Of a stretch of 64,000 bases of DNA, positions 44,876-54,078 are shown piece after piece. A model generated the notes under the pieces. It saw only the letters and a list, made by a program, of their open reading frames with translations. It did not search any database and had not been told where the DNA came from. The translations under genes were made by a program, and so were the position numbers. Positions within the stretch are counted from its first letter, which is position 1. Every line of letters starts with the position of its first letter. Source of the DNA: an uncultured Opitutia bacterium (GTDB lineage Bacteria; Verrucomicrobiota; Verrucomicrobiia; Opitutales; Opitutaceae); the NCBI GenBank assembly GCA_903902745.1, contig CAIUWA010000014.1:1-64000 (forward strand), written 5' to 3'.

Positions 44876-45319
44876 TTACTGCGTGCGCATCCGCGCGGTG
44901 AGCTGGCTGCCGATCAGGGCCACGACGAAATAGGTTCCCAGCAGGAGGACATCGTCGAAGTGCAGGATGGAGAATGACAGCTGCGGTGGCAGGAACACAA
45001 AATCCCACGCCACGGCGCTCACCACCGCGGCGAACAGGGCGGGCCGTCGGCCCACGCGCAAGCTGAGGGCGATGACGGTAAAAAGATAAATGTGCCCGAA
45101 CGCCTCATAGCCCAGCGGAGCGAACCAGCCCGCCGTGGTCACGGCGGTGATCGCCGCCAGCACCTCAAAGTAATCACGCACGGGTGATCGCTCACCCAAC
45201 ACCCCATCGTTGCCGGGCGGCAGGGCGGCACTCACCGCCGGCCACTTTGGTGGCACAGCAACCGGGGTCGGGGAATCGACCCAATCGGGAGGACAGCTCG
45301 CGGCAGATTCATGAGTCAT
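44876..45319 (-). pseudogene. kdpD: KdpD-like sensor kinase, N-terminal membrane part
   Basis: This part is 147 residues from ATG 45319. After a Pro-rich cytoplasmic start it has the four-segment DUF4118 membrane domain of KdpD (AAITAVTTAGWFAPLGYEAF, YLFTVIALSLRVGRRPALFA, VVSAVAWDFVFLPP, VLLLGTYFVVALIGSQLTAR). It stops at TAA just where the linker to the kinase helix should begin (RMRTQ, stop, RDARQREL). The N-terminal KdpD and USP domains of classical KdpD are absent. The start could also be ATG 45349. Confidence 0.65.
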
Positions 45320-45599
45320 GGGATCGTGGGTTCGGAATGCAGTAAGCATACCAACCGAACCTTCATTCCCCGGAGGGAGCCAGCCGGGAGGTGTCGCGGA
45401 GGTGCGTCTAAGACCCAACCGGAAAATGGGTTGCGGGACAGGCAGCTTCCCCTGCTCGTCTGGCGGGGCATTTGCGGTGTTTTGACGCGCACCAGACGCT
45501 GCAAAACCACCTTTCGCCCATGGAGCAGGTCGGCTTTCTCTTGCGGGCCGCGTACTTTCGCCATCGACGGGAGCGGCTCACTTTGCCACCGTCAATCGC

Positions 45600-47246
45600 A
45601 TGAGAGGAGCACTACCCCGGGCTCTGTGGACTCTGGCCGTTCGGCTGCTGGTCATGATCGTCCTTTTCGCGGGCGCAGAAGTTCAGGCAGCGAGCAACAC
45701 TCCGCTCTTCAATGTCCTGGACTACGGCGCGAAGAACGACGGTTCAGCCAGTGCCACGGAAGCGTTTCGCGCGGCGATCCAGGCGGCCAAGCTCGCTGGC
45801 GGCGGGACGGTTTTCGTTCCGCCCGGCGAATACGTCACCGGGCCGATCGAACTGGTGAGCAACTTGGTGTTCAATATCGAGGCGGGCGCCACGCTGCGTT
45901 TCCCGGCCTCCCGGCTGCCGCTCGCGCAGGGGAGGGTGCAGGGCATCGAATGTCTTCAGCCTGTACCCCTGATCGGCGGCATGAATGTCGAGAATGTCTC
46001 CATCACCGGCCGGGGCGTGGTCACGACGATCAATGCTGACTGGACCGCGCTCATGGGCCGGCCGCAGGGGGTCAGAGGGGGAGCTTTTGGACCGGTTTGG
46101 GAGACCCTCCGCACGGGGCTGGAACAGAAGACGCCGGCGACGGAAGAGGAGTACGTGAAAGCAGCTCCGTTTCTCCGCCCCGCGTTTATCCGTTTCATGG
46201 AAAGCAAGAATGTGCTCGTCCAGGGCATTCACATGGTGGGTTCGTCATTCTGGACCATCCACATGCTGTACTCCACGAATGTGGTCATTCATGGCGTCAC
46301 GCTTGAGACCTATCCCGGAGCCTTCACCGGCGGCATCTATATCGACTCCAGCCGTGATGTCCGGATCGCCGACTGCTATGTCGATACTGGGGACGACGCC
46401 ATCGTGCTCAAGTCGGGGAAGGATGCCGACGGACTGCGGGTCAACCGCCCGACCGAGAACGTGGTCATCACCAATTGTGTCATCCACCACGGGTCGGGCG
46501 GCGTGGTGATCGGCAGCGAGATGTCGGGCGGAGTCCGCAATGTCGTGGCGAGCAACATCGTCTGCCAGGGCACGCAGATGGGGATCAACATCAAGAGCGA
46601 CCGTGGACGCGGCGGAGTGGTGGAAAATATCCGGATGGACAACTGGACGATGGATGACGTCGGCCGGGCGATCAATGTATCGGAGTATTACCCCCACGAG
46701 GGCAACGTGACGGCCACGCCGCCCCTCGCCTCGGAACGCACCCCGGTGCTCCGCAACATTTCCATCAGCAACATCAATGTCATCCGGTGCCGGGCCGCGG
46801 TGAGCTACGAGCCGGGAGCGCCCGTGATGATCAACATCGAGGGACTGCCGGAGATGCCGATTTCCGGACTGCGGATCAGCAATGTGATTGCCGCAGGCAA
46901 GGGCGGATTGAAGGTGCACGATACCATGGCGCTGCAATTGCACGATGTGGAGGTGAACACCGACGCTGGGCCAGTTTTCCTGATTCGGGATTCAAAAGAT
47001 CTCTTGTTGGACCGCGTGTCCACGCGCCAGCCCTTGGCCGGGGTTCCCGTGCTCCGGCTGGATCATTGCCCGGGCGCCATCATTCAGGCCAGCCGGGCGT
47101 TTGCCGGCACGGGTACGTTTCTGTCCACGGCGATCGGAGAACTGAAGGCCATCGTGCTTCAAGGCAACATCCTCGATGGTGCGCAGAAGCCTACCGAGGA
47201 GGCGGCGCCTCCGCCTCCGCCCCCTCCGCCAGCACCTCGCAAATAG
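45600..47246 (+). CDS. Exported polygalacturonase-like glycoside hydrolase, GH28
   Basis: GH28 enzymes hydrolyse polygalacturonan or rhamnogalacturonan. The 548-residue protein has a signal peptide ending near AEVQA. The pectate-lyase-type N-terminus is NVLDYGAKNDGSASATEAFR. The right-handed beta-helix carries YVDTGDDAIVLKSG (catalytic Asp pair, about residue 264), HHGSGGVVIGSEMSGG (catalytic-region His) and NIKSDRGRGGVVENI. The C-terminus is an unusual Pro run (EEAAPPPPPPPPAPRK). The DapA-family gene follows after 52 bases. The 280 bases upstream to the kdpD start show no gene or clear promoter. Confidence 0.9.
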   Translation: MRGALPRALWTLAVRLLVMIVLFAGAEVQAASNTPLFNVLDYGAKNDGSASATEAFRAAIQAAKLAGGGTVFVPPGEYVTGPIELVSNLVFNIEAGATLRFPASRLPLAQGRVQGIECLQPVPLIGGMNVENVSITGRGVVTTINADWTALMGRPQGVRGGAFGPVWETLRTGLEQKTPATEEEYVKAAPFLRPAFIRFMESKNVLVQGIHMVGSSFWTIHMLYSTNVVIHGVTLETYPGAFTGGIYIDSSRDVRIADCYVDTGDDAIVLKSGKDADGLRVNRPTENVVITNCVIHHGSGGVVIGSEMSGGVRNVVASNIVCQGTQMGINIKSDRGRGGVVENIRMDNWTMDDVGRAINVSEYYPHEGNVTATPPLASERTPVLRNISISNINVIRCRAAVSYEPGAPVMINIEGLPEMPISGLRISNVIAAGKGGLKVHDTMALQLHDVEVNTDAGPVFLIRDSKDLLLDRVSTRQPLAGVPVLRLDHCPGAIIQASRAFAGTGTFLSTAIGELKAIVLQGNILDGAQKPTEEAAPPPPPPPPAPRK

Positions 47247-47298
47247 TTTCCCCTCGGAATTGAGGGGCATCGTCTAAAAAACCAGAAAGATCGACACC

Positions 47299-48426
47299 AT
47301 GAACGACAATAAATCGGAGAAGCAACTGGATCGGCGGACGTTTTTAAAGTCCGCGGGAACCCTGGCCTTGGGCGCAAGTGTCCTGCAGGCGGCCAGCCGG
47401 GCCGGGGCGGCCGAGGTTGAGGGAGCGCATCTTCTGACCCCGAGCGGCAAGCCGCTGCGCGGGTTGTACCCCATCATGGAGACGCCCTTCACCCCGGAGG
47501 ACAAACTGGACACGGACGCACTCGCGGCGGAGGTGAAGTTCTGCAATCGCGGGCGGCTCGGCGGCATGATCTGGCCGGTGTTTGCCAGCAGCTGGTCGAC
47601 CTTGTCCGACGCGGAACGCATCGAGGGGGCCGAGACGATCCTGGCGGCCGGCAAGGGCGGCAAGGCCGCAATGGCCATCGCGGTGCAGAACATGGCGTGG
47701 GACACGGCCACCTCCATCCGCTACGCCAAGCACGCCGCCGCCCACGGGGCGGATGCGATTGTCTCCATCCCCCCGAACAACGGCTGGAACGTGAGCGACC
47801 AGGCGGTCGTCGATTATTACAAGGCGATCGGCGCGGCGACGGACCTCCCGCTGATCGTCCAGACGCGCGGCACCATCAGCGTCGATCTCATGATCCGGAT
47901 TTTCCAGGAGGTGCCGACCATGAAGGCGACGAAGGACGAGGTGGGGAATCCCCTCGAGCGCGTCTCGGAGTTGATCAAGCGCACGGACAACAAGCTCGCG
48001 GTCTGGGCCGCGGGGGGCGGCAGCGGGGATCTGCTGCTGCAGGAACTGCCGCTGGGTTTTGTCGGGCTGTGTCCGACCCCGCAGTTTTCCGATCTCCTGC
48101 AGCAGGTGATGGATCTCTACTGGGCGGGCAAGAGACGCGAAGCCTTCGACATGTTCGGTCGGGTGCAGGCGTTTGCCGCCATCCCCGGGGCGAGCAGCTA
48201 CATGATGATCGCCCGTGGCGTCTTCAAGGAGACGAACAAGTCGCGCCAGCAACCCATGGAGCCAGAATCCCGTCCAGCCGGTGCTGGCGGAGGTGGTGGC
48301 CGCGGTGCCGGTGCGGGCGGTGGCGGTGGTGGCGGCCGAGCGGCGGCGAGCTCCCTGTCTGACGCCCAAAAGGAATTCATTCGGAAGGCGATGGACGAGT
48401 ACCTGAAGCCCTACCTGAGGGCGTGA
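47299..48426 (+). CDS. Tat-exported DapA-family (aldolase-like) protein
   Basis: The N-terminus has a twin-arginine signal (LDRRTFLKSAGTLALGASVL). The body follows the dihydrodipicolinate synthase fold: LRGLYPIMETPFTPEDKLDT, AAAHGADAIVSIPPNNGWNV, LPLIVQTRG, and a Schiff-base-type lysine in VPTMKATKDEVGNP. Two usual active-site motifs differ: the GTTGE loop is replaced by PVFASSW, and the PYY tyrosine is replaced by PNN. Residues about 325-352 are a Gly/Arg-rich insert before the last helix. Cytosolic relatives handle 2-keto-3-deoxy sugar acids, but export and the altered site make function uncertain. It is likely co-transcribed with GH28. Confidence 0.8.
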   Translation: MNDNKSEKQLDRRTFLKSAGTLALGASVLQAASRAGAAEVEGAHLLTPSGKPLRGLYPIMETPFTPEDKLDTDALAAEVKFCNRGRLGGMIWPVFASSWSTLSDAERIEGAETILAAGKGGKAAMAIAVQNMAWDTATSIRYAKHAAAHGADAIVSIPPNNGWNVSDQAVVDYYKAIGAATDLPLIVQTRGTISVDLMIRIFQEVPTMKATKDEVGNPLERVSELIKRTDNKLAVWAAGGGSGDLLLQELPLGFVGLCPTPQFSDLLQQVMDLYWAGKRREAFDMFGRVQAFAAIPGASSYMMIARGVFKETNKSRQQPMEPESRPAGAGGGGGRGAGAGGGGGGGRAAASSLSDAQKEFIRKAMDEYLKPYLRA

Positions 48427-48451
48427 GCGTGTTTTAATTCAGGTAATTTGA

Positions 48452-48491
48452 AAACAAACGGCCCGGTTCCCGAAAGGGAACCGGGCCGTTT
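48452..48491 (-). terminator. Long hairpin terminator between the DapA-family gene and hpf
   Basis: A perfect 16-bp stem (48456-48471 with 48476-48491) closes on a four-base loop. On the minus strand it is followed by tgttttc, fitting termination of hpf, which ends at 48519. It also lies 30 bases past the plus-strand stop at 48426 and may act both ways. Confidence 0.85.
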
Positions 48492-48518
48492 GCCTGGTTG
48501 ATACCGGCAATAAGCGGA

Positions 48519-48893
48519 CTAGACCGCCTTGGGCAGCGCGACGTCCATTTCCACGGCGTGCGGGTGGTGACGCTTCACGCGGTCCATCTGGGCACGACGG
48601 CCCAGCATGCGGTCGAGCTTGTCGACCAGCAGGGAGACCGCCTTATGGCACTCGTCGGCCTCGACGGTGGCGTTCATGTCGGGCCCGTGGATGACAATGT
48701 GGCCCTTGGCCTTGAAACGCGTGGCGACCGTCTCCTTCGGATCACACTCCAACTCAACCCGCAGGCGCACGATTTTCTCCTCGTGGCGGAACAATCGCTC
48801 CGCCTTTTCCTTCACGAAGGTTTTGAGCGACGGCGTCAGCTCAAGATGAATGCCCGAGACGATGAGTTCGTGATGATTGTTTGGTCGATTCAT
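48519..48893 (-). CDS. hpf: Ribosome hibernation-promoting factor, HPF/YfiA family
   Basis: HPF binds the 30S decoding region and silences ribosomes in stationary phase. The 124 residues form the beta-alpha-beta-beta-beta-alpha fold: HELIVSGIHLELTPSLKTFV, KAERLFRHEEKIVRLRVELE, AKGHIVIHGPDMNATVEADE and CHKAVSLLVDKLDRMLGRRA. A short tail (KRHHPHAVEMDVALPKAV) replaces the long-HPF C-terminal dimerisation domain, so this is the short type. ATG 48893 is chosen by similarity; the frame is open to 48995. Confidence 0.9.
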   Translation of the reverse strand: MNRPNNHHELIVSGIHLELTPSLKTFVKEKAERLFRHEEKIVRLRVELECDPKETVATRFKAKGHIVIHGPDMNATVEADECHKAVSLLVDKLDRMLGRRAQMDRVKRHHPHAVEMDVALPKAV

Positions 48894-49242
48894 GATGCGT
48901 CTTGTCGGTTGGTTTGAACCAAGGCCGGCGGAGTGCCGGCCCTGACGGAAAATCTCACTGGACCATTTGTGCCCTCGTCGCGGGAGGCGCTCCAAAATTT
49001 TTCGACCGTCACCCGGTCGGCCGGATCTTCCAGTGGGGAAAAATCATTCATCTAACTAGTCGAGAATGGAGTTTGAAATTTGCGCTTTGCAAACCAACTC
49101 GCCTCAAACATCGCATAATAATTTTCAGCTTAAGCCACGCCAGCCACCGGGAATTTTTCGCGGGGCTCAAAACGGCGGCGGGATAGTAGCCGAACTTACT
49201 CGCGCTGGTCGAAAAAGTGGGATTGCTGCTGCGGAACGCCGC
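48894..49242. other. Gene-free divergent region between hpf and the pseudouridine synthase gene
   Basis: These 349 bases are more A+T-rich than their surroundings, especially about 49030-49150, as expected for divergent promoters. I see no clear -35/-10 pair, RNA structure or repeat in it. Confidence 0.5.
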
Positions 49243-50058
49243 ATGAACCCCGAAGCCCAGCCGGATGATTTTTCAGCGCGAGGTCCGCGCGCCTCGGCCT
49301 GGCCGCGGCGGCTGCACCAGGGGCCGGCCCGGCTGATTGCCTTGGACGAGCTGCGCTCCTGGATCGTGCAGGAGGATGAGCGGCTGCTGGTGATCGCAAA
49401 ACCGGGGGACGTCGTGTGCCATCCGTCGAAGGCAGGCCCGTGGTCGAGCTTGGTCGGGGCGGCCCGTGAATACACGGGTCTGCCGGTGATGCACCTGGTC
49501 TTCCGGCTGGACCGTGAAACCAGCGGGATCGTGGTGCTGGCGAAGGATGCGAAGATGGCGGGGCGCCTCCAGAAGGCCATGCAGCAGCGCAAGGTGGGCA
49601 AGGTTTATTTCGCCATCCTCACGGGGGAATTGCCGGCGCCAGTCACGGTGGACCAGCCCCTCGGTGATGACACCGGCAGCCCGGTCTTCATCAAGTCTGG
49701 CGTGGTTGCGGGTGGACAGGCGGCGGTGACCCATTTCACACCGGTCGCGGTGGGTGGCGGCTTTACCCTTGCGCGTGTCGTGACTGAAACCGGCCGCAAG
49801 CATCAGATCCGCGCCCATGCGCAATGGCTCGGTTACAGTCTGGTGGGCGACAAGATCTACGGCCCGGATGCCCGGCTCTACCTGGAATTCATCGACCACG
49901 GATGGACCGAGGCACTGGCGGCGAGGCTGCTGCTGCCGCGCCAGGCGCTACATTGCGCGGAGATCGATCTGCGGGCAGCGGGGCTGCCCGATGTTTTTAC
50001 GGCGCCATTGCCAGCGGATATGCGGGTGTTCTGCGAAAAGTCCGGCCTGATATTTTGA
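49243..50058 (+). CDS. RluA-family pseudouridine synthase
   Basis: The 271-residue enzyme would isomerise uridine in ribosomal or transfer RNA. The catalytic motif is LVFRLDRETSGIVVLAKDAK, with Asp in RLDRE. The region LLVIAKPGDVVCHPSKAGPW, KVGKVYFAILTGELP and TETGRKHQIRAHAQWLGYSL also fit the RluA/RluC/RluD group. There is no S4 domain. ATG 49243 is preferred over an upstream start at 49066. The RNA target cannot be told. Confidence 0.88.
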   Translation: MNPEAQPDDFSARGPRASAWPRRLHQGPARLIALDELRSWIVQEDERLLVIAKPGDVVCHPSKAGPWSSLVGAAREYTGLPVMHLVFRLDRETSGIVVLAKDAKMAGRLQKAMQQRKVGKVYFAILTGELPAPVTVDQPLGDDTGSPVFIKSGVVAGGQAAVTHFTPVAVGGGFTLARVVTETGRKHQIRAHAQWLGYSLVGDKIYGPDARLYLEFIDHGWTEALAARLLLPRQALHCAEIDLRAAGLPDVFTAPLPADMRVFCEKSGLIF

Positions 50059-50066
50059 ACCAGATT

Positions 50067-50145
50067 ATTTTGCCACCGATTACACAGGGGGACACAGATG
50101 ACCGCCTGCGCGATCGGTGCTCAGATGTGTAATCTGTGGCTAATC
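50067..50145. repeat. Intergenic imperfect palindrome, gccaccgattacacag type
   Basis: Arm about 50069-50098 (tttgccaccgattacacagg, then gggacacaga) faces about 50111-50143 (cgatcggtgctcagatgtgt, then aatctgtggctaa). It sits exactly between the convergent pseudouridine synthase and M14 peptidase genes and touches the latter's stop codon. It may terminate both. Confidence 0.75.
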
Positions 50146-50902
50146 ATCTCTGACATAAACCGATGATGGCGGTCTCGATGGCGGCGCAGTGGGCGGCGAT
50201 GCGCTGCGGCAGAGACAGGGCGGACGGCGTTTCCAGCGTGTAACCCAGAGTGGTGTGATGGGCGTTCAGGTAGATCGCCTCGGGCCAGGTTTCCCGAAGC
50301 AGGGGATCGCCTACGGGGCGGATAATACCAGCGTGCGCCTCGCGTCCGTCGATGACCGTGCTTTGGTCGATTGGGCAGACCTGGCTCACGGCAGCGATGA
50401 TCGGTTCGGCAAGGCTGGGGCGCTGCCGAGGATTGAGTTCATAGAGGTAGAATCCGGTCGATTCCCAGTCCTCGTGCACACAGATGCCGAGGTCGAAGTT
50501 GGGCTGGTGTCGCAACCAGGAGGCATGGGCCTGGATTTCCCGTGTGCGGAGATCCTTGTAGTCGCGGTTGAGGTCGACGCCACCGGCGTTTTCGCGGGTG
50601 CCCCGGGCGAGGCCCGCGGGATTGAGCAGCGGACAGATGAGCCAGGTGGCGCGATCGTCGAAAATTCCGCGCTCCAGCAGCTGGAGGAGCGCCTCCGGTG
50701 GGGCAGGCTCGTCGCCGTGCATGCCCGCGGACAGATAGATGCGCGGACGTGGGCCGGGTGTGCGCCGGGTGAGGGCTTGGAGGGGGCAGCCTTCAATTTC
50801 ACCGAATGGCTCCAGCCGAAAACCCCGGGCCCGGCCGGCATCAGCGAGCCGGGCAGTCAGGGCGGTTACTTTTTCGATGGAGGAAATTTTGACAGGAGGC
50901 AT
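50144..50902 (-). CDS. M14-family zinc carboxypeptidase-like protein
   Basis: The 252 residues carry the M14 zinc site: [20 protein letters not shown] gives the H-x-x-E pair, and [16 protein letters not shown] gives the third-ligand His region. The substrate-binding [22 protein letters not shown] is present, as is the catalytic Glu in [11 protein letters not shown]. There is no signal peptide. The MpaA or succinylglutamate-desuccinylase-like branch is most similar, so cell-wall peptide or amino-acid amide hydrolysis is possible. It is divergent from gltX. Confidence 0.78.
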   Translation of the reverse strand: MPPVKISSIEKVTALTARLADAGRARGFRLEPFGEIEGCPLQALTRRTPGPRPRIYLSAGMHGDEPAPPEALLQLLERGIFDDRATWLICPLLNPAGLARGTRENAGGVDLNRDYKDLRTREIQAHASWLRHQPNFDLGICVHEDWESTGFYLYELNPRQRPSLAEPIIAAVSQVCPIDQSTVIDGREAHAGIIRPVGDPLLRETWPEAIYLNAHHTTLGYTLETPSALSLPQRIAAHCAAIETAIIGLCQR

Positions 50903-50981
50903 GGAATGCGCGGGAATGAATCTTCGCTCGTCTGCCCGTCATTCTGCGGATTCTGTCCGCTCTGTCCCCCAAAATCTTACC

Positions 50982-52355
50982 ATGGCCCAAGTCCGCGTCC
51001 GTTTTGCCCCGAGTCCGACGGGGTTCTTCCACATCGGCAGCGCCCGCACGGCGCTGTTCAACTGGCTGTACGCGCGCCACACGGGCGGAGTCTTCATCCT
51101 GCGCATCGAGGACACGGACAAGGAGCGCAACAGCGAGCAGTTCCTGAAAGTCATCTACGACAGCCTCCGGTGGCTCGGGCTGAACTGGGACGAGGGTCCG
51201 GAGGCCGGGGGCAATTTCGGACCCTACCGGCAAAGCGAACGCGCCGCCATCTACGCGGAATATTTGGAAAAACTGAAGGCGGCCGGCCGCACGTACGAGA
51301 AGGACGGGGCCATTTGGTTCAAGCTGCTCGGCGATCGCAGCGAAGTGTACGACGAGCACCGCAAGAAGACCGTGACGAAGGTGAAGAACGCGCCGTCGGT
51401 CATCGACGACCGGATTCGCGGCCGCGTGGAACGGACGGAGGACGAGGATTTCGTGATCGTGCGGTCCGACGGCAACCCGGTGTTTCACTTCGTGAACGTG
51501 GTCGACGACATCACCATGCGAATCACGCACGTGATCCGCGGCGAGGATCATCTCTCCAACACGAGCAAGCACGTGGAGCTGTTCAAGGCCCTTGGCGCGC
51601 CCGTGCCGGAGTATGCGCACATCCCACTCATCCTGAAGCAGAACGGCCCGGGCAAGATGTCGAAGCGCGACCAGGGCGCGCTGATCGAGGAATACCAGCG
51701 GCGTGGCTTCCTGCCTGAGGCGCTCGTCAACTTCCTCTGCCTGCTTGGCTGGAATCCGGGCGACGACCGGGAAAAAATGCCAATTGCGGAGATCATCCGG
51801 CTCTTCGACCTGCCGGGCGTCAACCAGAGCAATGCGCGCTTCGACGAGAAGAAACTCGCGCACATGAACATGGCCTACCTGCTGGAATTGCCGGCCGACC
51901 GGTTTATCGAGCGGACGCTGGCTTACTTCCGAAAGGCCAGCCCGACCACCGTGGCCGCGGCCGATCCGGGCTTCTTTCGGGAAGTCATGCTGCTGAGCCA
52001 GCCGAAATTGAAAGGGTTGGAGGAACTGCCCGCTTATACGGCGTATTTCTTCACCGAGGATTACTCCATCGACGCCAAGGTGCGCGAGAAGGTGATGGGC
52101 AAGGGCGATCCGAAGGTGCGGCTGGCCGAGCTCATTGAGCTGGTGAAGACGGCGGATTTTTCCAGTGACACAGCCATTGAGGAGGCGCTCAAGGCGCTGG
52201 CGACCGGCAAGGGCCTGGGTTTTGGCGACTACCAGTCGGTGGCGCGGCTTGCCGTATCGGGGACGAATGTCGGCCCGAGCATCACGGGAATGTTCCGTGT
52301 CCTCGGCCGCGAGCGCGTGCTGGGGCGACTGACGCGTTTTGCCGCTGCGCGGTAG
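50982..52355 (+). CDS. gltX: Glutamyl-tRNA synthetase
   Basis: GltX charges tRNA-Glu with glutamate. The HIGH motif is [20 protein letters not shown] and the KMSKS motif is [44 protein letters not shown] and the C-terminal anticodon-binding helices complete the class I structure. ATG 50982 begins at the family N-terminus; a longer frame to 50739 overlaps the M14 gene and is rejected. It has 457 residues, normal length. GlnRS is also encoded in the window, so the GatCAB route is not required for Gln-tRNA. Confidence 0.97.
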   Translation: MAQVRVRFAPSPTGFFHIGSARTALFNWLYARHTGGVFILRIEDTDKERNSEQFLKVIYDSLRWLGLNWDEGPEAGGNFGPYRQSERAAIYAEYLEKLKAAGRTYEKDGAIWFKLLGDRSEVYDEHRKKTVTKVKNAPSVIDDRIRGRVERTEDEDFVIVRSDGNPVFHFVNVVDDITMRITHVIRGEDHLSNTSKHVELFKALGAPVPEYAHIPLILKQNGPGKMSKRDQGALIEEYQRRGFLPEALVNFLCLLGWNPGDDREKMPIAEIIRLFDLPGVNQSNARFDEKKLAHMNMAYLLELPADRFIERTLAYFRKASPTTVAAADPGFFREVMLLSQPKLKGLEELPAYTAYFFTEDYSIDAKVREKVMGKGDPKVRLAELIELVKTADFSSDTAIEEALKALATGKGLGFGDYQSVARLAVSGTNVGPSITGMFRVLGRERVLGRLTRFAAAR

Positions 52356-52394
52356 GCCAGCTCGGTGCGCTCGCAGCGAGGCCAACGACCTGGA

Positions 52395-53312
52395 CTACTG
52401 CTTCTCCTTCGTGTTGTTGGTCTTCATCACGTCGAGGAACTCGACGGGCGCGAAATCATCCGTGAGCAGCGGTGCCCGGGCGACCTCCGCGGTGGGCCAG
52501 GGGATTTGCTCGGAGCGGACGAGCCGGAGGTCCACGCGGTCCTGGAGCGGGGCGTTGAGGGTCACCGGATCCGGCCAGGCGGCCGGCACGGACATCAGGG
52601 GCGTCTGGTATTTTACGGCGCAGGCGATGACGTTGCCGCGGCCGTTTGTATTAAAGAGCACCACCTGCGGAAACACGGACTTGAGCGTTTTAAGATCGGC
52701 GTAAAACAATTCGGTGGTGGCGTGGAGATTCGTGATGAATACCCCGTTGTCAGCCAGGCGGGCGGCACACTCGCGGTAGAATTCCTGGGTCTTCAGATGC
52801 GGCGGCACATAGCCGCCGCGGAAGGCATCAAGGATGATCCAGTCCCATTTCTGCGTCGAACGCTTCACATACAGGCGGCCGTCCATCAGGGCGACGGGTG
52901 TCTGGTCCGTGGGCTTGAAGCCCAGTCGGCTCTGGGTGAGTTCCAGCACCTTGGGATCGAGCTCGACCGTCTGCAGCAGGACCGAAGGGTAGGCCGCGGC
53001 GAAGAGGCGGTGGAAGGCGGCGCCTCCGAGGCCGATCATGAGGACGCGTTCCGGCTTGGGCTGGAAGAACAGGCCGGAGTAAAGGGTACGGGTGTAGCCC
53101 ACGACCTGTTTGAGCGGGTCGTTCAGGTCGACGGCGGATTCAATATACTCGCCGCGGCGGGAACGGGCGCGCAGTTCGACGACGGAGCCCCGGCGCTCCA
53201 CGGTCAGGCTGTTGTAAGTCGTGTCGAAACTTTCGACATAGTCGCCGGTTTTTTCCGCGGCGAGGGCGGGCAGGAGAAGCAAGGGCAGGAAAAGGAGATG
53301 GCGGATTTTCAC
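52395..53312 (-). CDS. Spermidine-synthase-like protein with an export signal
   Basis: The 305-residue product starts at GTG 53312 with a hydrophobic signal-like segment (VKIRHLLFLPLLLLPALAA). An aminopropyltransferase-type domain follows: VLMIGLGGAAFHRLFAAAYP (motif I), VELDPKVLELTQSRLGF, ALMDGRLYVKRS and DWIILDAFRGGYVPPHL. The start GTG overlaps the stop of the upstream membrane gene as GTGA. In many bacteria these parts are fused as an MFS/spermidine synthase. Polyamine synthesis outside the cytosol would be odd, so another substrate or a non-enzymatic role is possible. Confidence 0.75.
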   Translation of the reverse strand: MKIRHLLFLPLLLLPALAAEKTGDYVESFDTTYNSLTVERRGSVVELRARSRRGEYIESAVDLNDPLKQVVGYTRTLYSGLFFQPKPERVLMIGLGGAAFHRLFAAAYPSVLLQTVELDPKVLELTQSRLGFKPTDQTPVALMDGRLYVKRSTQKWDWIILDAFRGGYVPPHLKTQEFYRECAARLADNGVFITNLHATTELFYADLKTLKSVFPQVVLFNTNGRGNVIACAVKYQTPLMSVPAAWPDPVTLNAPLQDRVDLRLVRSEQIPWPTAEVARAPLLTDDFAPVEFLDVMKTNNTKEKQ

Positions 53313-53923
53313 GAGGAGGGGGATTCCGGCACGGTGCGCAGGATGGCGATCAGACCGCCGAGGCTGAGGACGGCCACGGCGAGCCAGAGATATAACAGGG
53401 ACGAGACTGGAAAATGGGGGATGAGGGCGAAGGCGGTGAGCATGACGCCGGCAATGTTGCCCACCGTACTGATGCCATAGATCAGTCCCGAGGCGGCCCC
53501 GGGAGTGGTCCCGCGGGCGGCGAGATATTGGACGCACTGCGGGCCAAAGGAGGAAAGCATGGTCACCGGCACAAAGAAAAGTCCGAGACAGGAAACGAGC
53601 AGCCCGGTGCCCGGATCAATGAAGGCGATCTCAATCTGGTCCAGCGCCGCCCGGCCAAAAAATGCCGTGAATGCGAGGGTCAGCACGCCCAGCACGGCGG
53701 CTGCTACCTGCAGGCGGGAACGCCGGGGGCGCGGCTGGCAGCTGATCCAGCCGCCGAGCATGGAGCCGAGGCTGAATGCCAGAAGAAACGTGGAAATGAG
53801 CCAGGCCCAGACAATGATCGATGAGCCGAAGTGCGGATTGAGCAGCCGCGAGGCGAGGAGCTGGAAGCCCATGCTCAGGATGCCGAGCACGATGACGAGG
53901 GTATGGAAGACGATCAGGGACAC
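53309..53923 (-). CDS. Membrane protein, N-terminal half of an MFS/spermidine-synthase pair
   Basis: The 204-residue protein has about six membrane segments (VSLIVFHTLVIVLGILSMGF, SSIIVWAWLISTFLLAFSLG, LLVSCLGLFFVPVTMLSSFG, GIMLTAFALIPHFPV region). LLASRLLNPHFGSSIIVWAW and GLIYGISTVGNIAG match the membrane half of fused MFS/spermidine synthases. The start is uncertain: GTG 53923 fits the first helix, with TTG 53974 and ATG 53872 as alternatives. Its stop overlaps the next gene's start by 4 bases, so the two are coupled. Confidence 0.7.
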   Translation of the reverse strand: MSLIVFHTLVIVLGILSMGFQLLASRLLNPHFGSSIIVWAWLISTFLLAFSLGSMLGGWISCQPRPRRSRLQVAAAVLGVLTLAFTAFFGRAALDQIEIAFIDPGTGLLVSCLGLFFVPVTMLSSFGPQCVQYLAARGTTPGAASGLIYGISTVGNIAGVMLTAFALIPHFPVSSLLYLWLAVAVLSLGGLIAILRTVPESPSS

Positions 53924-54030
53924 GCAGGGTAAGGAGGAGCCTTGGACGACACGGGAATTAGGAAGCGCAATCAATCATCAAAGGCTGCTGGTAATTGGTA
54001 AATCAGTCGATGCCCTTGCTGGCTAACTTC

Positions 54031-54070
54031 AAATTCCCAATTCCCAACTACGAATTCCCAATTTCCAATG
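54031..54070. repeat. Short aattcccaa repeat cluster
   Basis: aaattcccaattcccaacta and cgaattcccaatttccaatg are near-tandem copies of aattcccaa. A facing word, gtaattggtaaa, occurs at about 53993. The cluster fills the gap between thrH and the membrane gene. The 9-base word and A+T richness stand out from the surrounding DNA. Confidence 0.6.
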
Positions 54071-54078
54071 CTAGCTCC

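Noticed and set aside
43435-45319. A complete kdp potassium-uptake operon
   Set aside because: Only the regulator and the broken kinase are present; no kdpFABC genes occur in the window.
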